Positions 11,630 through 24,519 of a DNA stretch of 64,000 nucleotides are shown in pieces; positions within the stretch are counted from its first letter, which is position 1, and every line of letters begins with the position of its first letter. Made by a program: the position numbers and the translations under genes. Below the pieces are notes generated by a model that searched no databases, had not been told where the DNA came from, and saw nothing but the letters and a program-made list of their open reading frames with translations. Origin of the DNA: Pogona vitticeps. Taxonomy: Eukaryota > Chordata > Lepidosauria > Squamata > Agamidae. The stretch is taken from assembly GCF_051106095.1 (NCBI RefSeq), contig NC_135785.1, positions 93,289,001-93,353,000 of the forward strand, written 5' to 3'.

Positions 11630-13773
11630 GACTCCCTAGTCCTTGTGAGCACTTACTAGTCTAGTCCAAAGCTATTGGTTCTCTTTTTCATATTATAGTA
11701 TGGTGTCACTATTTGTAAATAAGTATACAAGTACTGTAATACATTTAACAATACAAATAAAGAAATTAAAGGTGAAAAGAATGAAATATGTGATGCTTAG
11801 GAGAGGTTCAATCACACTCAGAGAAAATCAATTGACAGCAAATGTTCCCCTAAACAAGAAAGGAAGGTTGTTGCATAACCGTAAGTGAATCTAAATGCTT
11901 CAGCGAATCCAAGAGAATGTTGATAAAGGTTCCCCTCCTCTTGCTAAGCCATCCTTCAAAGACTCAAATCATGCTGCTTATCTATATAATAAACGTTAAT
12001 TATCATAACTATCATCATTTTGTGAGCCTTACCTGCTGGGCAGTTGCATCGCTGATGGATATCTCTAGATTCCCGATGTCTTGGCAAGTTGAGGTGTAAC
12101 CTCTAGAAAATGAATGAGAGGGAGGGGAAAATCTACATTAGTAATAGGGAAATCCAGAGATAGAAAGAAATTTGTTATTGTTATTGTCTCCTTTACCCAA
12201 TAAGGAAAGCCTTAATTGCGATAGTTTGCCTCCTGTTATTGTGGGAAAGTAACTGTTTAGTTATCTTGATAGTCATGGATGTAGTGTCCTCGTTATAAAT
12301 GGGAACAGATGAATATGAGATGGTTCAAGTGCTGGCTTGTGCTTCTTACTTGTACTCTGTTGTGGGTTTTGAGGCAACACTAAGATAGACTGGAAAGGTG
12401 AATGCTTTGTACAACAGACCAGTAGTTGGTAGCATTTGAAGGAAATAAAAATGTGACTAAAATGTAAGTTTTTAGGGTTTCTTTTAAAGAAGAAGAGAGT
12501 TATTAAAAATGTTCTATACTAGCAACTAATAATAGCTTTGGAACCATGACCATGACTAATTATTTTCCATAAGTTAACTTTCCATGTTCTGGTGAAGCCT
12601 ATGACTAATGAATATTAGAAAATGGCTTTTGAAAAGAATTCCGCCTGAAATATGTACTCTGAGACAAAGGAAAACAACTTGCTTTCAATATTAATCTCAA
12701 TATTTGTTTGACTGAAAGGAAAGCAGAGCATATCTGACAGAATTTCTAAACATGACCTCTTATGTATCTGCTATTACTGGATAAAAGGGGGATTTCCCAT
12801 TAGGAGATCTATAGCAGCAGATAAAATTATGGAGGCTTTGGAACAAATCCGCCCAGCTAGCATGGGGATCCCCAAAAGAAACTCCTTCGTGTCCAGACAG
12901 CACAATCCCAAGTAGCTTCTAATGTTGAGAGGTGCTCTCCCAATCACTCTCTTTCTTTGGATGCTATGGGGTTTTAGATCTTTGACCTCATCCCACTACC
13001 TGGCTTGCTCCCTGATCTCCAGGCATGAAAAGTAGGAGTAAGAAAACTCAAAGTATGATGGGAGGGCACCAAATCATGTGATGAATAGCAAAAGATTCTA
13101 TAAGCTCAATGGATAATACTGCTTTCCTAGAGCACTGCTTCATATGTGTCATCCTAACATGGGGTGAGACTCTATAGCAAGCAGTTGACCTGTCTGCCTG
13201 TTCAATCTGTTATCCAGACTCTAACTGCTGACAAGGAACTTCAGAGCTCCTGCATTCTTAATGATTCTGGACATGGACTAAAATGTCCTTCAAATAAATG
13301 ATACCTTCAAATTTGGGACAGTCTTCTGAGAACGCTTCAACATTTCCTTGCTTAAATAGGATGCATGGTCACCCTACTCTTTTAGCAACCGACATCTCCA
13401 ACCCTCAATGATAAATCTGCGTACTTTTCTTCTGGAAATCCTGTTCTATGCTGCTTTTTAAGACTTCCACTCCAGTCCTATGGATCTCACATTCACCACT
13501 GTCAACAAAAAGTGACTTTAAAAACCAAACAAAACCCAATTAATTCACATGAATCCTCTCTCCAGTTCTCAGATTCCTAACAGTGATTTAGCACAACCCT
13601 CATGTAATGAATGGGCTCCCAAACTTAATTTCTATGGATATTTATATTTTTACCTTTGTTGTTAAAATTTTCAGAGTCACAATATTCAAAATGCTCTGTT
13701 ATGTGTGCATTACACATCCTTAAAACAAACTTGCGAGTTTAAGTTGTCTTTTAGTCTGCTTAACCAATTTAGC
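11630..13773 (+). other. Intron 1 stretch with no recognised feature
   Basis: AT-rich with no repeat family or coding signal that I recognise. Confidence 0.4.
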
Positions 13774-13998
13774 TTCCCAATGTCTTGTTTAAGTCAAAAG
13801 TTTTCAGGACAAGGGGAGAGGTATTATTTTGCTACAGAAGAACTGCAACTAAAGATTTCAATGCATTAAGTTCATTTGTCGTAAGCAATGGTATGTTCGG
13901 AGCACCCTTCTTTTCACTTAGTATGGAGCCTAGCTTCAAATCCATCTGCCAAGAATCATAGTCACCTTCTCTTATCCACATTCCTGATAAGACGAGCC
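13774..13998 (+). repeat. Unknown interspersed repeat, copy 1
   Basis: This segment aligns in order with 16108-16535: matching blocks include gcattaagttcattt, cttcaaatccat followed by gccaa, and a pyrimidine-rich block then tatccacat. The copies are clearly diverged and gapped but colinear over about 200 bp. I do not recognise the family; it could be the interior of an old DNA transposon or a LINE UTR. Confidence 0.55.
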
Positions 13999-14120
13999 AA
14001 GATGCTCAGAAATAGGAAACTATCTTTAGCCTTCCCAATCTATTTCTAAGACTCACCCAGTCTATGTGACCTTAATTTCTGAAGCATGAAGTCCAGCAAC
14101 TTCCTTCCTCAACAGGGGAC

Positions 14121-14121
<1 letters not shown>

Positions 14122-14193
<72 letters not shown>
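14122..14193. repeat. (CA)n microsatellite
   Basis: A perfect AC run of about 72 bp. Long enough to be highly polymorphic. Confidence 0.97.
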
Positions 14194-14195
<2 letters not shown>

Positions 14196-16107
14196 CTTCA
14201 GATTTAAAGAACTCATAAAGGAGATCATTCATGAAAGATTCTGAAGTACAATTGTATGTATGATTATTTGCACTCAGAAGTGATTTCTTTTCAATACACA
14301 TGTCTAGGATTTGCAGTCTGAAGCACACTTACAGCAGCACTCAGATCTTTCTGAAATAGTGGGATTTATGAGTGACAATCACATTGAATTAAAAGGATTG
14401 AAAGGTTTCATTTTTTAATTTAAAGGCAATTCAAGATTTTAATGTATACTGTATACATGTATACTGTTTCACTTGAAATGTTAAATATATCATTGGAGTC
14501 TTTTTCTGTTGTCCTTCACAATCCAAATGTACAATCTAGTAGGTTTATCAGGGACTATCCACAGTTGTATGAGTTGATGGCTGATAACTGGAACTGGACT
14601 GAAGCCTAAACCGCAGGCTAGTACTGCTCAGCACATTAGGCAAGAGGACAGTTTGGCTTCTACTAGGGAGTCGTACCTCCTGCCCATATTCCTGTTCCAT
14701 TCTATGCCTTGAGGATCTATTAAATGAGCAAGCCATTCAGGGTAAGTTTGCTAGGCCAGAAGAGCAGCACCTGGACACCTCACTCCCAAACTGGGGAGCT
14801 CTCCCCCTGAAGTCACAAGCTGTTCATGCTATTGTGGATCTCAGCCTCAATCCATAAAAAAAACCTGGTTGAAATCCTGGTGTTGCTTGTAAATACAATG
14901 TCATCACATGTGTATGTACTTTATTGTCAGATCCAAATACACCTCTTCTAGGAATGTTCCAGTCTCCATCCTTGACTGAATGTTTACCTCAAGACTATCA
15001 GCAATGACAGATTCTAATTCTGTCTTGGATCTTCTTGTCCTTGTGTATAACATTTCAGCCAGGGCCATAAATAGGATGTGTATCCTTCAGTTTGATATGT
15101 AACCTGGTCTTTAAAAACCTAATTGCCTCCTTTTATATTCCCAGGTCTTAATTTTAACATCTTACAGCAGGCATTTGCCATCTCACAAAGACTGCTCCAT
15201 TATGAACCAATTGGGTACTGTCTGTCACTCTTTCTGGAAAGTCCAGGGATGAGGCCATGTGGCATGATTTGAATGGTCTGAAGGTCTTTGTGCCAACTCA
15301 TCGCTTAACAAGTGACAGCCAATGCTCTAAGTTTTGTGTTTGGAGTATTGCTTGTAGTATTGGACTATGGCAAGTCAGTCAAAATGAAGAGAACATATCA
15401 AAATGTGTCATTGTTTTCAGTTTATAGATGTGACCAATTAGTGCTGGTAATCTTCCATAAGGAATACCAGAGTTCTCAGAAATATAACATATAATGGTTC
15501 TTATCAAAACAGTACATTTGTCCTTTTCCATTCTGTCCCAGAAAACAATAGAAATATATAGCTTCTGATCTAACCTGATCAGAAGACAATTGCAGAATAA
15601 TTAATTGCTGCATAAGGACTCATAACTGTCTCAAGATGGTTACAGTGTGATCATAAATCTGTCTATTCAGAACTATACTGTATTCCATTGAGTTACTACC
15701 ATGCAAACCATCAAAGTTAGATCTACACCAGACATTAATCTGCATGTGATTTTATCTATATTGGTTTTGCGGTAGCAATGCCACACACACACTGCAGACT
15801 AACTGTGCATTCTCCCAAGAAGACAGTGCCCATAACAAGTCGCTAGATCTACAACGAGGCTACATTGATTTCAGGTCATGATGGTGTTGCTTGCACAAGC
15901 ACTTAAAGAGTGACATGGCACCTTGATAATGTCCCCATCCATTCCAGCTTATTGGCACCCATAGGAGGAATTTTGTTTTGTTTTAAAACTGCTCTGCATC
16001 TGTATATTTGCACATCAGTGGATAGGAAAGACAAAATACTCAACAAACTTCTGAATGGGATTAGTTTGGTTTTCTTTCACACTGCCTAGCACATGCACTT
16101 TCTCAAT
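14194..16107 (+). other. Intron 1 stretch with no recognised feature
   Basis: No family motif seen. A tagatctaca motif recurs at about 15720 and 15845 but the flanks do not align. Confidence 0.4.
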
Positions 16108-16535
16108 GGCATGTCTAAGGCCAAAGCTTTCAGGGCAAAAAGAAGGGACTGCTTTGTTGCACAAGCACTGCCTGGGACGACGAATTAAAATTTCTGTGCA
16201 TTAAGTTCATTTAACATGGACAACAGAATGTTTTGAGCACACGTTTTCTCAACTGAATAAGTTTAATTTCAAATCCATATGCCAAATATCATATTTGTGT
16301 GTTATGTGCTGTCAAGTCAGAACCTACTTATAGCGACCTTAATAGGGCTTACAAGGTAAGTGATACATTTAAGGAGTGGTTCTATCTGTGTCAACCCCAT
16401 ATTCCGTAAATTCCCAAGGCTGAGCAGAGATTAAAAACCTGGTTTCCTGAACCCATACCCATCACTCTGTCTACTACATCACACCATCATATTAACTTTC
16501 TCCTGTCCACATAATTGATATGTTCAGGCTCAATT
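16108..16535 (+). repeat. Unknown interspersed repeat, copy 2, split by a SINE
   Basis: Colinear with 13774-13998. Alignment is interrupted at 16296-16485 by a SINE and resumes at tcatattaactttctcctg, matching catagtcaccttctctta of copy 1. The interruption is bounded by an 8-bp duplication, so the repeat predates the SINE. Confidence 0.55.
16288..16493 (-). repeat. tRNA-derived SINE inserted in the unknown repeat
   Basis: The plus strand starts gtgtgttatgtgctgtcaag, then agaacctacttatagcgacc and aatagggcttacaaggta. The right end is the reverse complement of a tRNA-like head (catcactctgtctactacat matches an inverted A box). Same family as 29417-29608. The 8-mer atcatatt flanks it at 16288-16295 and 16486-16493, giving an element of 16296-16485. 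Confidence 0.8.
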
Positions 16536-16797
16536 CAAAACACTGGTTATGATTTATAAAACCCTACATTATCAACTGAAGGACTGTATATCCCCATATG
16601 AGCTTCCATGAGCTTTAAGATCTTCAGGGGAAGTCCTTCCCCTTTCCCCAGCACATCTGGTGAAGACGCAAGAGAAGGCCTTTTTGATGGTTGGTCCAAG
16701 GACATGGAACTTCATTCCACAAGAAGCTAGAATACAAGAACCCAAGTCTTCAACTAAGATGGCTATCTTTTCTATTTTGTATGACAATAAACTCATC
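16500..16797 (+). mobile_element. L2-clade LINE ORF2 C-terminus fragment
   Basis: Conceptual reading gives FKTLVMIYKTLHYQLKDCIS, ALRSSGEVLPLSP, EKAFLMVGPRTWNFIPQEAR, the same block order as the C-terminus at 7528-7962. It is cut off soon after at about 16797 without the standard gggcgggat tail. Contains in-frame stops, so an old fragment. Confidence 0.7.
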
Positions 16798-17512
16798 TTA
16801 GTGATATGGAGCAGATCTCCATATCAGCGTTAGGCTTTTTTCCTGGCTCAGAACAATATTCTATAATTCCTCTGCTATGCTTTATACTTGAACAACACTA
16901 GAAAATAACAAATGGATTTTGGGATACCTGGTACAAGCCCAAGTTGCCTTTATCCAAATATTGCACAGATGTTTTGTGATAACTGTTGACTTTCAGATAT
17001 TTTCATCTTTCTCCCTCACCTTGTGATACAGTGGGACGTTACAGGCAATTCTGATGTACTGTGAGAAAAAGTTGCCCTTTCTCTTTGAAAGCTTTCCCTA
17101 GTTCCTAAATGCCAGAGACTTGGTTTATTTGTTTTTAAAACGCCCCCATAAATGCTGAAGAATTTTGCCTTGAAGCCAGAGTTGCCTCAGTACCTTCTAC
17201 ACATCATTCTTAGTCCGCAAACACATTTGTCAGGAATGTATTCTGCATGCATTCCTGATTGGCAGAAAGCGCCAAAGAACACTGACCCGTTGCTTCCCCC
17301 TCATTGTTATACATAGGGAACAGACCCTTTGGGAGAGGACATTTGGACGCAATGATTCCATTTGAAGTCCTCCATGGGAGGTGGTCAGTAATGACAAACC
17401 ATGCACTGTAACTGAGAAGAGTGGACAGGATGCTGTTGGGGGAGAAGTCTCAAATTCACCCCCTAAACACTTCAAAAATTTCTTCTTAAAGAAGGTTTCA
17501 CTAGCGAAGTCT
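16798..17512 (+). other. Intron 1 stretch with no recognised feature
   Basis: No repeat family recognised. The right half underlies a long but compositionally ordinary minus-strand open frame that I do not accept as a gene. Confidence 0.4.
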
Positions 17513-17640
17513 TTCCCAAACTGGTGCCCCCCCCCATGTTGAACTATAACTCCTACCCCTTTAATCAGCACTGCTGTATTGCTGATTGTAGTCCACTGTC
17601 TGGGTGGACTACAAGGTAATGCCTTGAGCAGGATTTGTTT
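17513..17640 (+). mobile_element. hAT-type MITE fragment, foldback
   Basis: The block tttcccaaactggtgccccc, then tgaactataactcctac, and the inverted gattgtagtccactg about 50 bp later follow the plan of the abundant reptile hAT MITE with tggactacaactcccat-type arms. Ends are decayed and no target duplication is seen. Confidence 0.5.
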
Positions 17641-20034
17641 GATGACCTGGATTGGCATCAATCTATGGATAGCTCTGGAAAATGTGAAGCTGTTGTTGCA
17701 CTTATAAAATAAAACATTTTGGGTTTTTTTATCCGTGTGAATTTTTCCACGTTCTGCTTGATGCACCTGACTGCCCCACAGGTCAAAATTACATACTGTA
17801 TGTATTTTGAAGTGCATCAGTTTATCACTACAAAAGCATCTTCCAGTTCAGCTTCTCTTCAGGAGCTAGGAGTCCAAATCCATCATCAACAGATGGAAGC
17901 CGTATTCTGCTCAACATACACACAGAACTTTATGCAAATAGCCTACCTGGAAGCATAGTAAGAGTGGCAGATCATTGCATTGTGATTGGATGCACTGGTG
18001 AATATGTCAACAGAGAAAAAGAGAGAATGCCAGGTTTATATATAGAAATCAAACTTTTGTAAGTTTTAATTGACTTTCCCCGCCCACCCCCCAGTCACAG
18101 GTCCTTTAAGTTACAATTAGCTTGGTTTTGTTTGGTGGTAAATCTTTAAGAGATAAGCAAAGGATTTATTTCCATGTTGATTGTGCAAATATAGAAGCTT
18201 TTTCTTTTAAAGTGTCTTTCAAGAGATAATGTGTCATCACCTTCTAATCTTGCCTATTTCTGTATCTGAATCAATTGTAAGGAAGAATGGGATGGGGAAA
18301 ATTAAGGCTCAAGTCCTTGAAATGGAAACTACTGGAACTCCCAATTCATATGTAAATTTGCATATAACCAAACTATGTTTCCCATTCAAAATTCCTCCTT
18401 CTTTTGGTAAAATCCTGTTGCATAATTTTGTGCCAGCGTAATCCAGATAGGGTGCCAGAAACATTTAATTTATAGCATTTAAAAGTTTCTTATCCCTTTT
18501 ATGTTAGGTTCCAAGGCTACCTGGGGCTCCCTTTTGCACTGAGGAAGCTTTTTGGAACCTTGAAATGGATTGGGGAAGCCCTTAACAGTGAGAAGAAGAA
18601 GAAATGTTGATGACAGACTCAATCTTGGCAGCAGCAATCTGGGCTGGGTATTGCTTGCTGCTTTATTTTGCAAGCATGGCCATCTTCTAAGCATTCCCAT
18701 GACTGCATCCTCATAGGCATTATGACAGGTGTTGATGGCCTACCTGGAGATTCTGCCCTTCAGGCTCAGTGACCTAGGAAAAAGCTACCCTCTTCTTGGA
18801 CACAAAAGAACAAGGGGAGAGAATTCAAAACATCCATTTTTACTCTGTCCGCTGCAGCCCCACCCAAGAAGAAAGGTCTTCTACAACACTGTGTCCCAAG
18901 GTTGTCATTGAGAGAGCAGCCTCCACAAAATGTTTTCCCTGCCCGCCAAATATTGTATGTTTCTTCTCTGTACTTTAGGGGTTTTGGACAGGTGGCTTAA
19001 TTGACCTTAGGCATGATGTGTAGCCAGAACAAGACTGGATTTGTATATTGCAATGTTATATATAACCCCTTAGTCTTTCTAAATAATACAAAAGTATTGT
19101 CAGGATGACAGCATTATCAATTAACACGGAAACAGTATTCCACTGGAGAAATTCCTAACAGGATCAGCTACAGTAGAGCAGGGAGTCTGTAGAGGGTAAG
19201 CAGGTCCATCAATGGGCTTCAGCAGGTTCATACACAGGGCACCGTTTTTGTGTGTATGCATGTGTCTGTGTCTACCTGTATTTTTCTACCTCCTTTCAGA
19301 TACTAACAGGGGTGTGTGACTCCAAACAAGTTAATATCTACTGAATTGGAGAGATACAAAACACAGGCTCTTCCAGATCTCAGAAGGAGGTAGCCGGCCT
19401 TATCCTCAGGCTGAGAGACCTTTGAACACCTGCTGTATATGCCCAAAAGGAAGGTTCACTGAGCCAAAGGCAGGCTAACTTTCTGGAGGCAAGAGAACAA
19501 GGGGAAGAAGCTTGCAATGATGACTTGTATCCTCTATGCTGGCATCCAACTCTGTGCCTGCACAACATTTTGTCTCCACTCAAAATATGTTCTTTTCCTG
19601 TGAACTTTGTTTACGCGTGGCTTGTGCTGTGGAACTAGATTCTCTAAACACTATAGTGATTTTGGACAATGATGATTCAAGCAGCCTTGCCTATGCTGTC
19701 TAGGCAAAATACTATATACGTATATCAATAAATTATGCATAAGCCCATAATTCTCTCCAAATTTCAAAACTGATGTTTGTTCCCTGTCATAGGAATACCA
19801 TAATCAAATCACTATGGAAAGAGAATTTACATGGGCTAATTCCTAACAATACTTGTAAGAAATATCCAAAGGGAATGCCAGAAAAGTATGGATGTTACAG
19901 GAGTTTATATTTGGAAGGAACAGAAATTCTGGAATGCACTTGGTCTGCAGTCCTATACATATTACTGTACATATGGGTGAATTAATTCAGGAGTGATATG
20001 AAAATAACTGAACATACTTAAACCAAAACATTTT
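17641..20034 (+). other. Intron 1 stretch with no recognised feature
   Basis: No repeat, motif or coding signal that I could support. Confidence 0.4.
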
Positions 20035-20112
20035 TTGTTGTTAGCCGCTCAGAGTGGTATAAATATACCAGATGGGCGGGATATAAATCAAATAAATAAA
20101 TAAATAAATAAA
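20035..20112 (+). mobile_element. L2-type LINE 3' terminus
   Basis: The sequence ttagccgctcagagtggt, then gatgggcgggatataaatca and an (AAAT)n tail. Only the 3' terminus is present. Confidence 0.8.
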
Positions 20113-21654
20113 ATTATGTGAAGATGGACTGGTTCCTCTTGCTCCTGTAGCTGTGGATTCTAATTAGGAAAGAGGTTTAAAATACAAACTATTTCAGTTT
20201 CTGTTCCATGGTGTATTGTGTAGATGAGTACATTTATCTATTTCCTGGCACTGTACTAACATATACTTCCCTCCCATGAAGTGTGCATAGGAGGGGACAC
20301 TTCATAATCATCTTTGCATTCACTTAGCTGATTGAATGATAAGCAAATTTACCAATCTAAAAGCAGAAAGGCAAATTTCATAATGATTTGACAGTCATCA
20401 GACTTCCCAGAGTCTTAAAAAGACACTCAGAACATTAAGGAAAGTGGAAGAGGTCTTTACAAAGCAAGCCTTGGACTGTTTACTTGTCAATTAACCCCAC
20501 TGCATTCAGCATCTTATATCCCCTGTATTCCATATTATAAAGGCAATGTATTGCATTAAATATACTCATTTCCCCAAGCTTCATACTCTGGATCTTTAAA
20601 CTGCTATTTTTACAAAACATAGATGTGCAATGCCCAGGAATCTGAGGCTGCTCTCATTTCCCTTACACTCTGAGAATTCTGTTGGCAATGGCTCAAAGGG
20701 GAACTGTTGTATGAAGAAAATGTTCTATCTGTCTAATTTATACATTGTGGGAATTTGTGTAACTACTCTACTACTCTTACCTCAATTTGGTTAACACATG
20801 CTATATACAGTATACGGGGGGAAAGGACCTGAATGAATCAATATGACTTTATCCAGGTAAAATGTGTTTAATATGGCAGCTTTACCATGAAATGTACTGC
20901 TATTTTTCCTTCAGAGACCTTAACATTACTGTTCAGCTCACCCACCTAGAAATATACACTGCTCCTTCTGTTCCCTCACTTTACCTTCTAGTATTGCCAC
21001 TGGTTTGGACTGTGCCTAGAATATCTAAAAAGACCGACACTTCTAACATGAAGAGAGAAAGGTAAGATAGAAAAGCAGAGAAAAAGCTGAATCTGAGCTG
21101 CTTCATTAATTTGATGCGTTTACTTCTTTTCCTCCCCCTTAAAACCACACAGTGTTTTATCCTATGTTGTTGCTGAATGATGTGAACCTTGCAGCTGTAA
21201 AACTCATTATGGTAAGAGTATCAGGAGCCACTGTAGCATGTTCAGAAGAATGTGGTGGTAGAAGTACTGACAACCTGGAAGAGGGAAGGGACTTAATACT
21301 CAACTTGGGATGTAAACTATTCTTTTCGGTTCTTTCCCAGTTCCATTCTGCTGTCCATCTTTCCTGTCATTCTCGATTATTGTCTCTTATGCATGCCTTC
21401 TCCATTCCTCTCCTAGTCTCTTACCAGATTAATCTATGTTTATTTTCCTCTTCGGCTTACCTCACTATTTCCTCCCTTGCTTCATACCTTTATATTGCCT
21501 GTCAACCTTTCCTTGGACACTCATGGAGAACAATGTAGAAAGGTTCCTTTATTGTGAATCCTTCTGCTCTCACCTACTCTGGTAACTCCAGTGAACAAAC
21601 TGCAACTGTGTCTGCGTCAGACAAATAAAACAGACTGTTTCCATTAACTCGGGA
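20113..21654 (+). other. Intron 1 stretch with no recognised feature
   Basis: AT-rich, no recognised repeat family. The open frame at 21152-21538 has no family motif. Confidence 0.4.
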
Positions 21655-21967
21655 CACTGGTTTTCAAACCAAGGACCAAGGAACCCTGATGCTCCTCGAG
21701 AGTTTATAATCGGGCCCCTCACTGAGAAGATCAATGATGGCATACAAAACAAGACTGCCTGCTGTTAGCTGTTTTTGTCTGCTATGCACAGAAGAAAGGA
21801 AATGAAGGGCATAGTTCAGAATGTGCTGCCAGTTGGCCTGAAAACAGCACCCCAAGTGTACTGAGGATGACCCTTAGAATACCACCCAGGATCCACTGAA
21901 ACATACAGGTAACAAGTACATGACAGTTAATTGATTGAAAGGAAAACAAAATGTTTGAAATCCACTA
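21655..21967 (+). mobile_element. Probable hAT DNA transposon remnant
   Basis: The left end cactggttttcaaacc is the inverse of the right end gtttgaaatccacta with one mismatch in about 12, a hAT-style terminal repeat. The 313-bp span has no transposase coding. Flanking 8-mers do not match, so the call rests on the ends. Confidence 0.5.
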
Positions 21968-22309
21968 ATTTAAGGTATATACAGTTTCTCAGGGCTGGCC
22001 CAAGACATTTTGCTGACTGAAGTGAAAGAGAACATAGGCTCCATCTACCTCTACTTCGTATGTTGACCAAATTGGCAGCTGAATCTTGTTTTGGCACCGT
22101 TGATGGGACAGCATCCTTTATCTATACCCGAGGGCAGGAGACTTGCATAAGAGGTGCTGCTGGGCAGGCAGCATGGTACGCACAGATGTGTCCACTGGTA
22201 GAGGATATAAAATGTCTAGGAGACAGTACCTTCTTGAAAAGAATAGGCAAACACAGAAGTCCAAGAATTGCAGTGCCACTACAAAGATACAGAGCCTATA
22301 CACATACGT

Positions 22310-22448
22310 CAGTGATTCCCAAACTTGGATAACCTAGGTGTTCGTGGACTGTAATTCCCAGAAGCCTTCACCACCAGTATTAGTAGCCAAGGTTTCTGGC
22401 AGCTGCAGTCCAAGAACTCCTGGGTTTACCCAAGGCTGGGAACCATTG
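22310..22448 (+). mobile_element. hAT MITE, foldback (same family as the one at 60.4 kb)
   Basis: It begins cagtgattcccaaacttgga and ends aaggctgggaaccattg, with interior arms gactgtaattcccagaag and ggcagctgcagtccaagaac facing each other. The plan and length (139 bp) match the 136-bp MITE at 60359-60494. Flanking duplications are not clean. Confidence 0.75.
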
Positions 22449-22519
22449 AATACTTTATGAATAACAAATCTCATAACCTTTCAGCCATCATTACCACATC
22501 CCTGATTTCTGCCTTTTAA

Positions 22520-22692
22520 TCATAATAATCATCATCACCACCATCACTGTCTTCTTCCTACAACTGCAAAGATGAAAGGGACCCTATGGATCATCAAGTC
22601 CAGCCCCTCTCAAGGAGGCTCAGTGGGGAATTGAACTCCCAACTTCTTGCTCCACATCCAGATGCCTAAACCAATGAGCAATCTGGCAATTC
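22520..22692 (-). repeat. tRNA-derived SINE with CR1-like tail
   Basis: On the minus strand: a tRNA head (ttggtttaggcatctgga, B box gggagttcaattcccc), then ggctggacttgatgatccat, agggtccctttcatc and a (GAT)n tail. The tail resembles the CR1 3' end (tggacttgatgatc..agggtccctt), suggesting mobilisation by CR1. Same family as 41470-41602. Confidence 0.7.
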
Positions 22693-23140
22693 TTACATCT
22701 TCCTTCCATCTGATATAGTAGAGAAACTGGCTTTGAGTTTCTGGAGACATGGGGATCTCTTTTTTTAAGCTGAAATTTTAAGGGATTAAAAAAGAAATGG
22801 AAAGACAACCAGTAACGCAACTGAATAACATATCAAGTGAACTAAAAAAATCTTTGTAATGTTGACAGTAAAAACTTCCTTTGGGAGGGAGGGGCTTTAC
22901 AGTGAGTTGTGCCCTGTGTTGCCATTAAAAAATAACTTTCCTAGCTTTGTTCCTGCCCATTCATTTGATCAGTCTGACACAGCAGTAGTATGTAACAAAA
23001 TTCCTAAAATGAGTTGTGTTTATTTTTCTTTTTTTTTTACCACAATGCAAATCTTGCCCTTGCCCGGGTATCGTGAATGCTTCGGTATGTTCACAATGTG
23101 GCCCTCTTACTCCTGCGCCCAAAGAGTGAAGAGATATGAT

Positions 23141-23413
23141 TTATAAAAACCAGACAGCAGTCCCCAAATCAAAACAGGGCCATCTGCAATGGCTCCACCA
23201 CCTCAACAAGTGTCTCCATATCTTGTGAGATCTTGACTGTCTTGTCAAAGAGGAATACCTGAACATTGTGAGATTCCTTCTCCGCAACATGAGGGATGCG
23301 TCCTGAGTACTGAGCAAGGAGGTCAGCAATGACTGAGGCCCAGAAGGTCTCAGGAAAGCATCATACCTCTCCATTATAAAAGCCACTCTCTCCCAGGAGG
23401 GTGCTTTGCACAA
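23141..23413 (-). other. Unidentified coding-like segment
   Basis: One 90-residue open frame spans this stretch, and the base composition is richer than the neighbourhood. I do not recognise a family. It may be a fragment of a retroelement or of a processed gene copy, or chance. No splice signals or neighbours support a real exon. Confidence 0.2.
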
Positions 23414-23909
23414 AGAAGAAAAGAAAAGAAAACATATCTACTAGAATGGTTCTAGCCAAGGTCCCTCCTGCTGTGTTAACTCCCTACTTACACAGGAAGG
23501 GCTTTTTGACAGACAAGTTTGCATTCAAAATGAGCATTCCCCTGTGTGGTAAGTGGTGTAGTCCAGTCTATCCTGACACCTCTATCCCCTCATTCCACTG
23601 TGCATTTAGACTAGGTTCAGACACCGCTTCTCAATGAACTATAATATCCACATTTTGGAGCACTGTTAGTCTATCCATTCTAGGCTTCTGACTTTTCCTT
23701 GAGTGTTTTACCCGACTTCTCTCACTCTCGGTACTTAAAAAAAAAAAATTGGCATCTGTTTGTTCTTCTCAGAGACATGACATTCATTAAGGACGGACAG
23801 AGCTGTTTTTAGAGCACAGGAAATAACAATTGCTAGTGGAGAGGCAACATTTCATTTCATTTATTGTTCTCTGGATGTTGAGATATGGCTATTAACAGCA
23901 GAACTATTA

Positions 23910-24128
23910 CCGTATTTTTCCGTGTATACGACACCCCCCCCAATGTATACAACAACCCCCTAATTTTGCCCCTTGCCGGAGAAGCAGTCAATGGGCAGCC
24001 GCGAGAGGTGGCCGAGCACAGCTGCTCCTTTGCCTCCGTCTCCGTTTCCTTCTGTGTACAAAACAACCCTCGATTTTTCCTCTAATGATTTTAGGGGAAA
24101 GTGTCATTTTATATACAGAAAAATACAG
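23910..24128 (+). mobile_element. Tc1/mariner-like MITE, copy 1
   Basis: The terminal inverted repeats are ccgtatttttccgtgtatac (left) and the inverse of tatacagaaaaatacag (right), flanked by TA on both sides. The interior (gcagtcaatgggcagccgcg, gctgctcctttgcctcc, aaaacaaccctcgatttttc) is shared with 25938-26356. The 219-bp element is non-autonomous. Confidence 0.8.
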
Positions 24129-24519
24129 TATTTCAATGTCTTAAGAAAGAATACGAAGACAGAACTTCCAGCAGTTACTATTTTGGATGACAACCCCCAG
24201 AATGCACCAGCCAGCATGATCAAAGGTTATCTTCTTCCATTTTAACCCATATTTCATTCCCTTTTGTTCCTTCTTGCAGTCAAGCTGCCTGACTTTAAGA
24301 AACAGAAGTCTTGACAGAATGGCGAGTGAGTTATTCATTCTGGAACAGGTAACTAATTTATGGAATTCATTAGTATAGAATGTGAGTTTTGCATGACTTT
24401 TTAAAAAGGATTAGAGTTAGACTTATCCATGGAGAACATCCAGCATTAAGCATCACATACAAATGGGAATCTCCATGTAAAGAGGCAACCATGAAACCAT
24501 AAAATTGGAATGGCCAACC

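Noticed and set aside
17230-17817. Longest open frame in the left half (195 codons, minus strand)
   Set aside because: No domain, signal or family resemblance; it runs through a hAT-like fragment and ordinary intron sequence. Length alone is within chance for this window.
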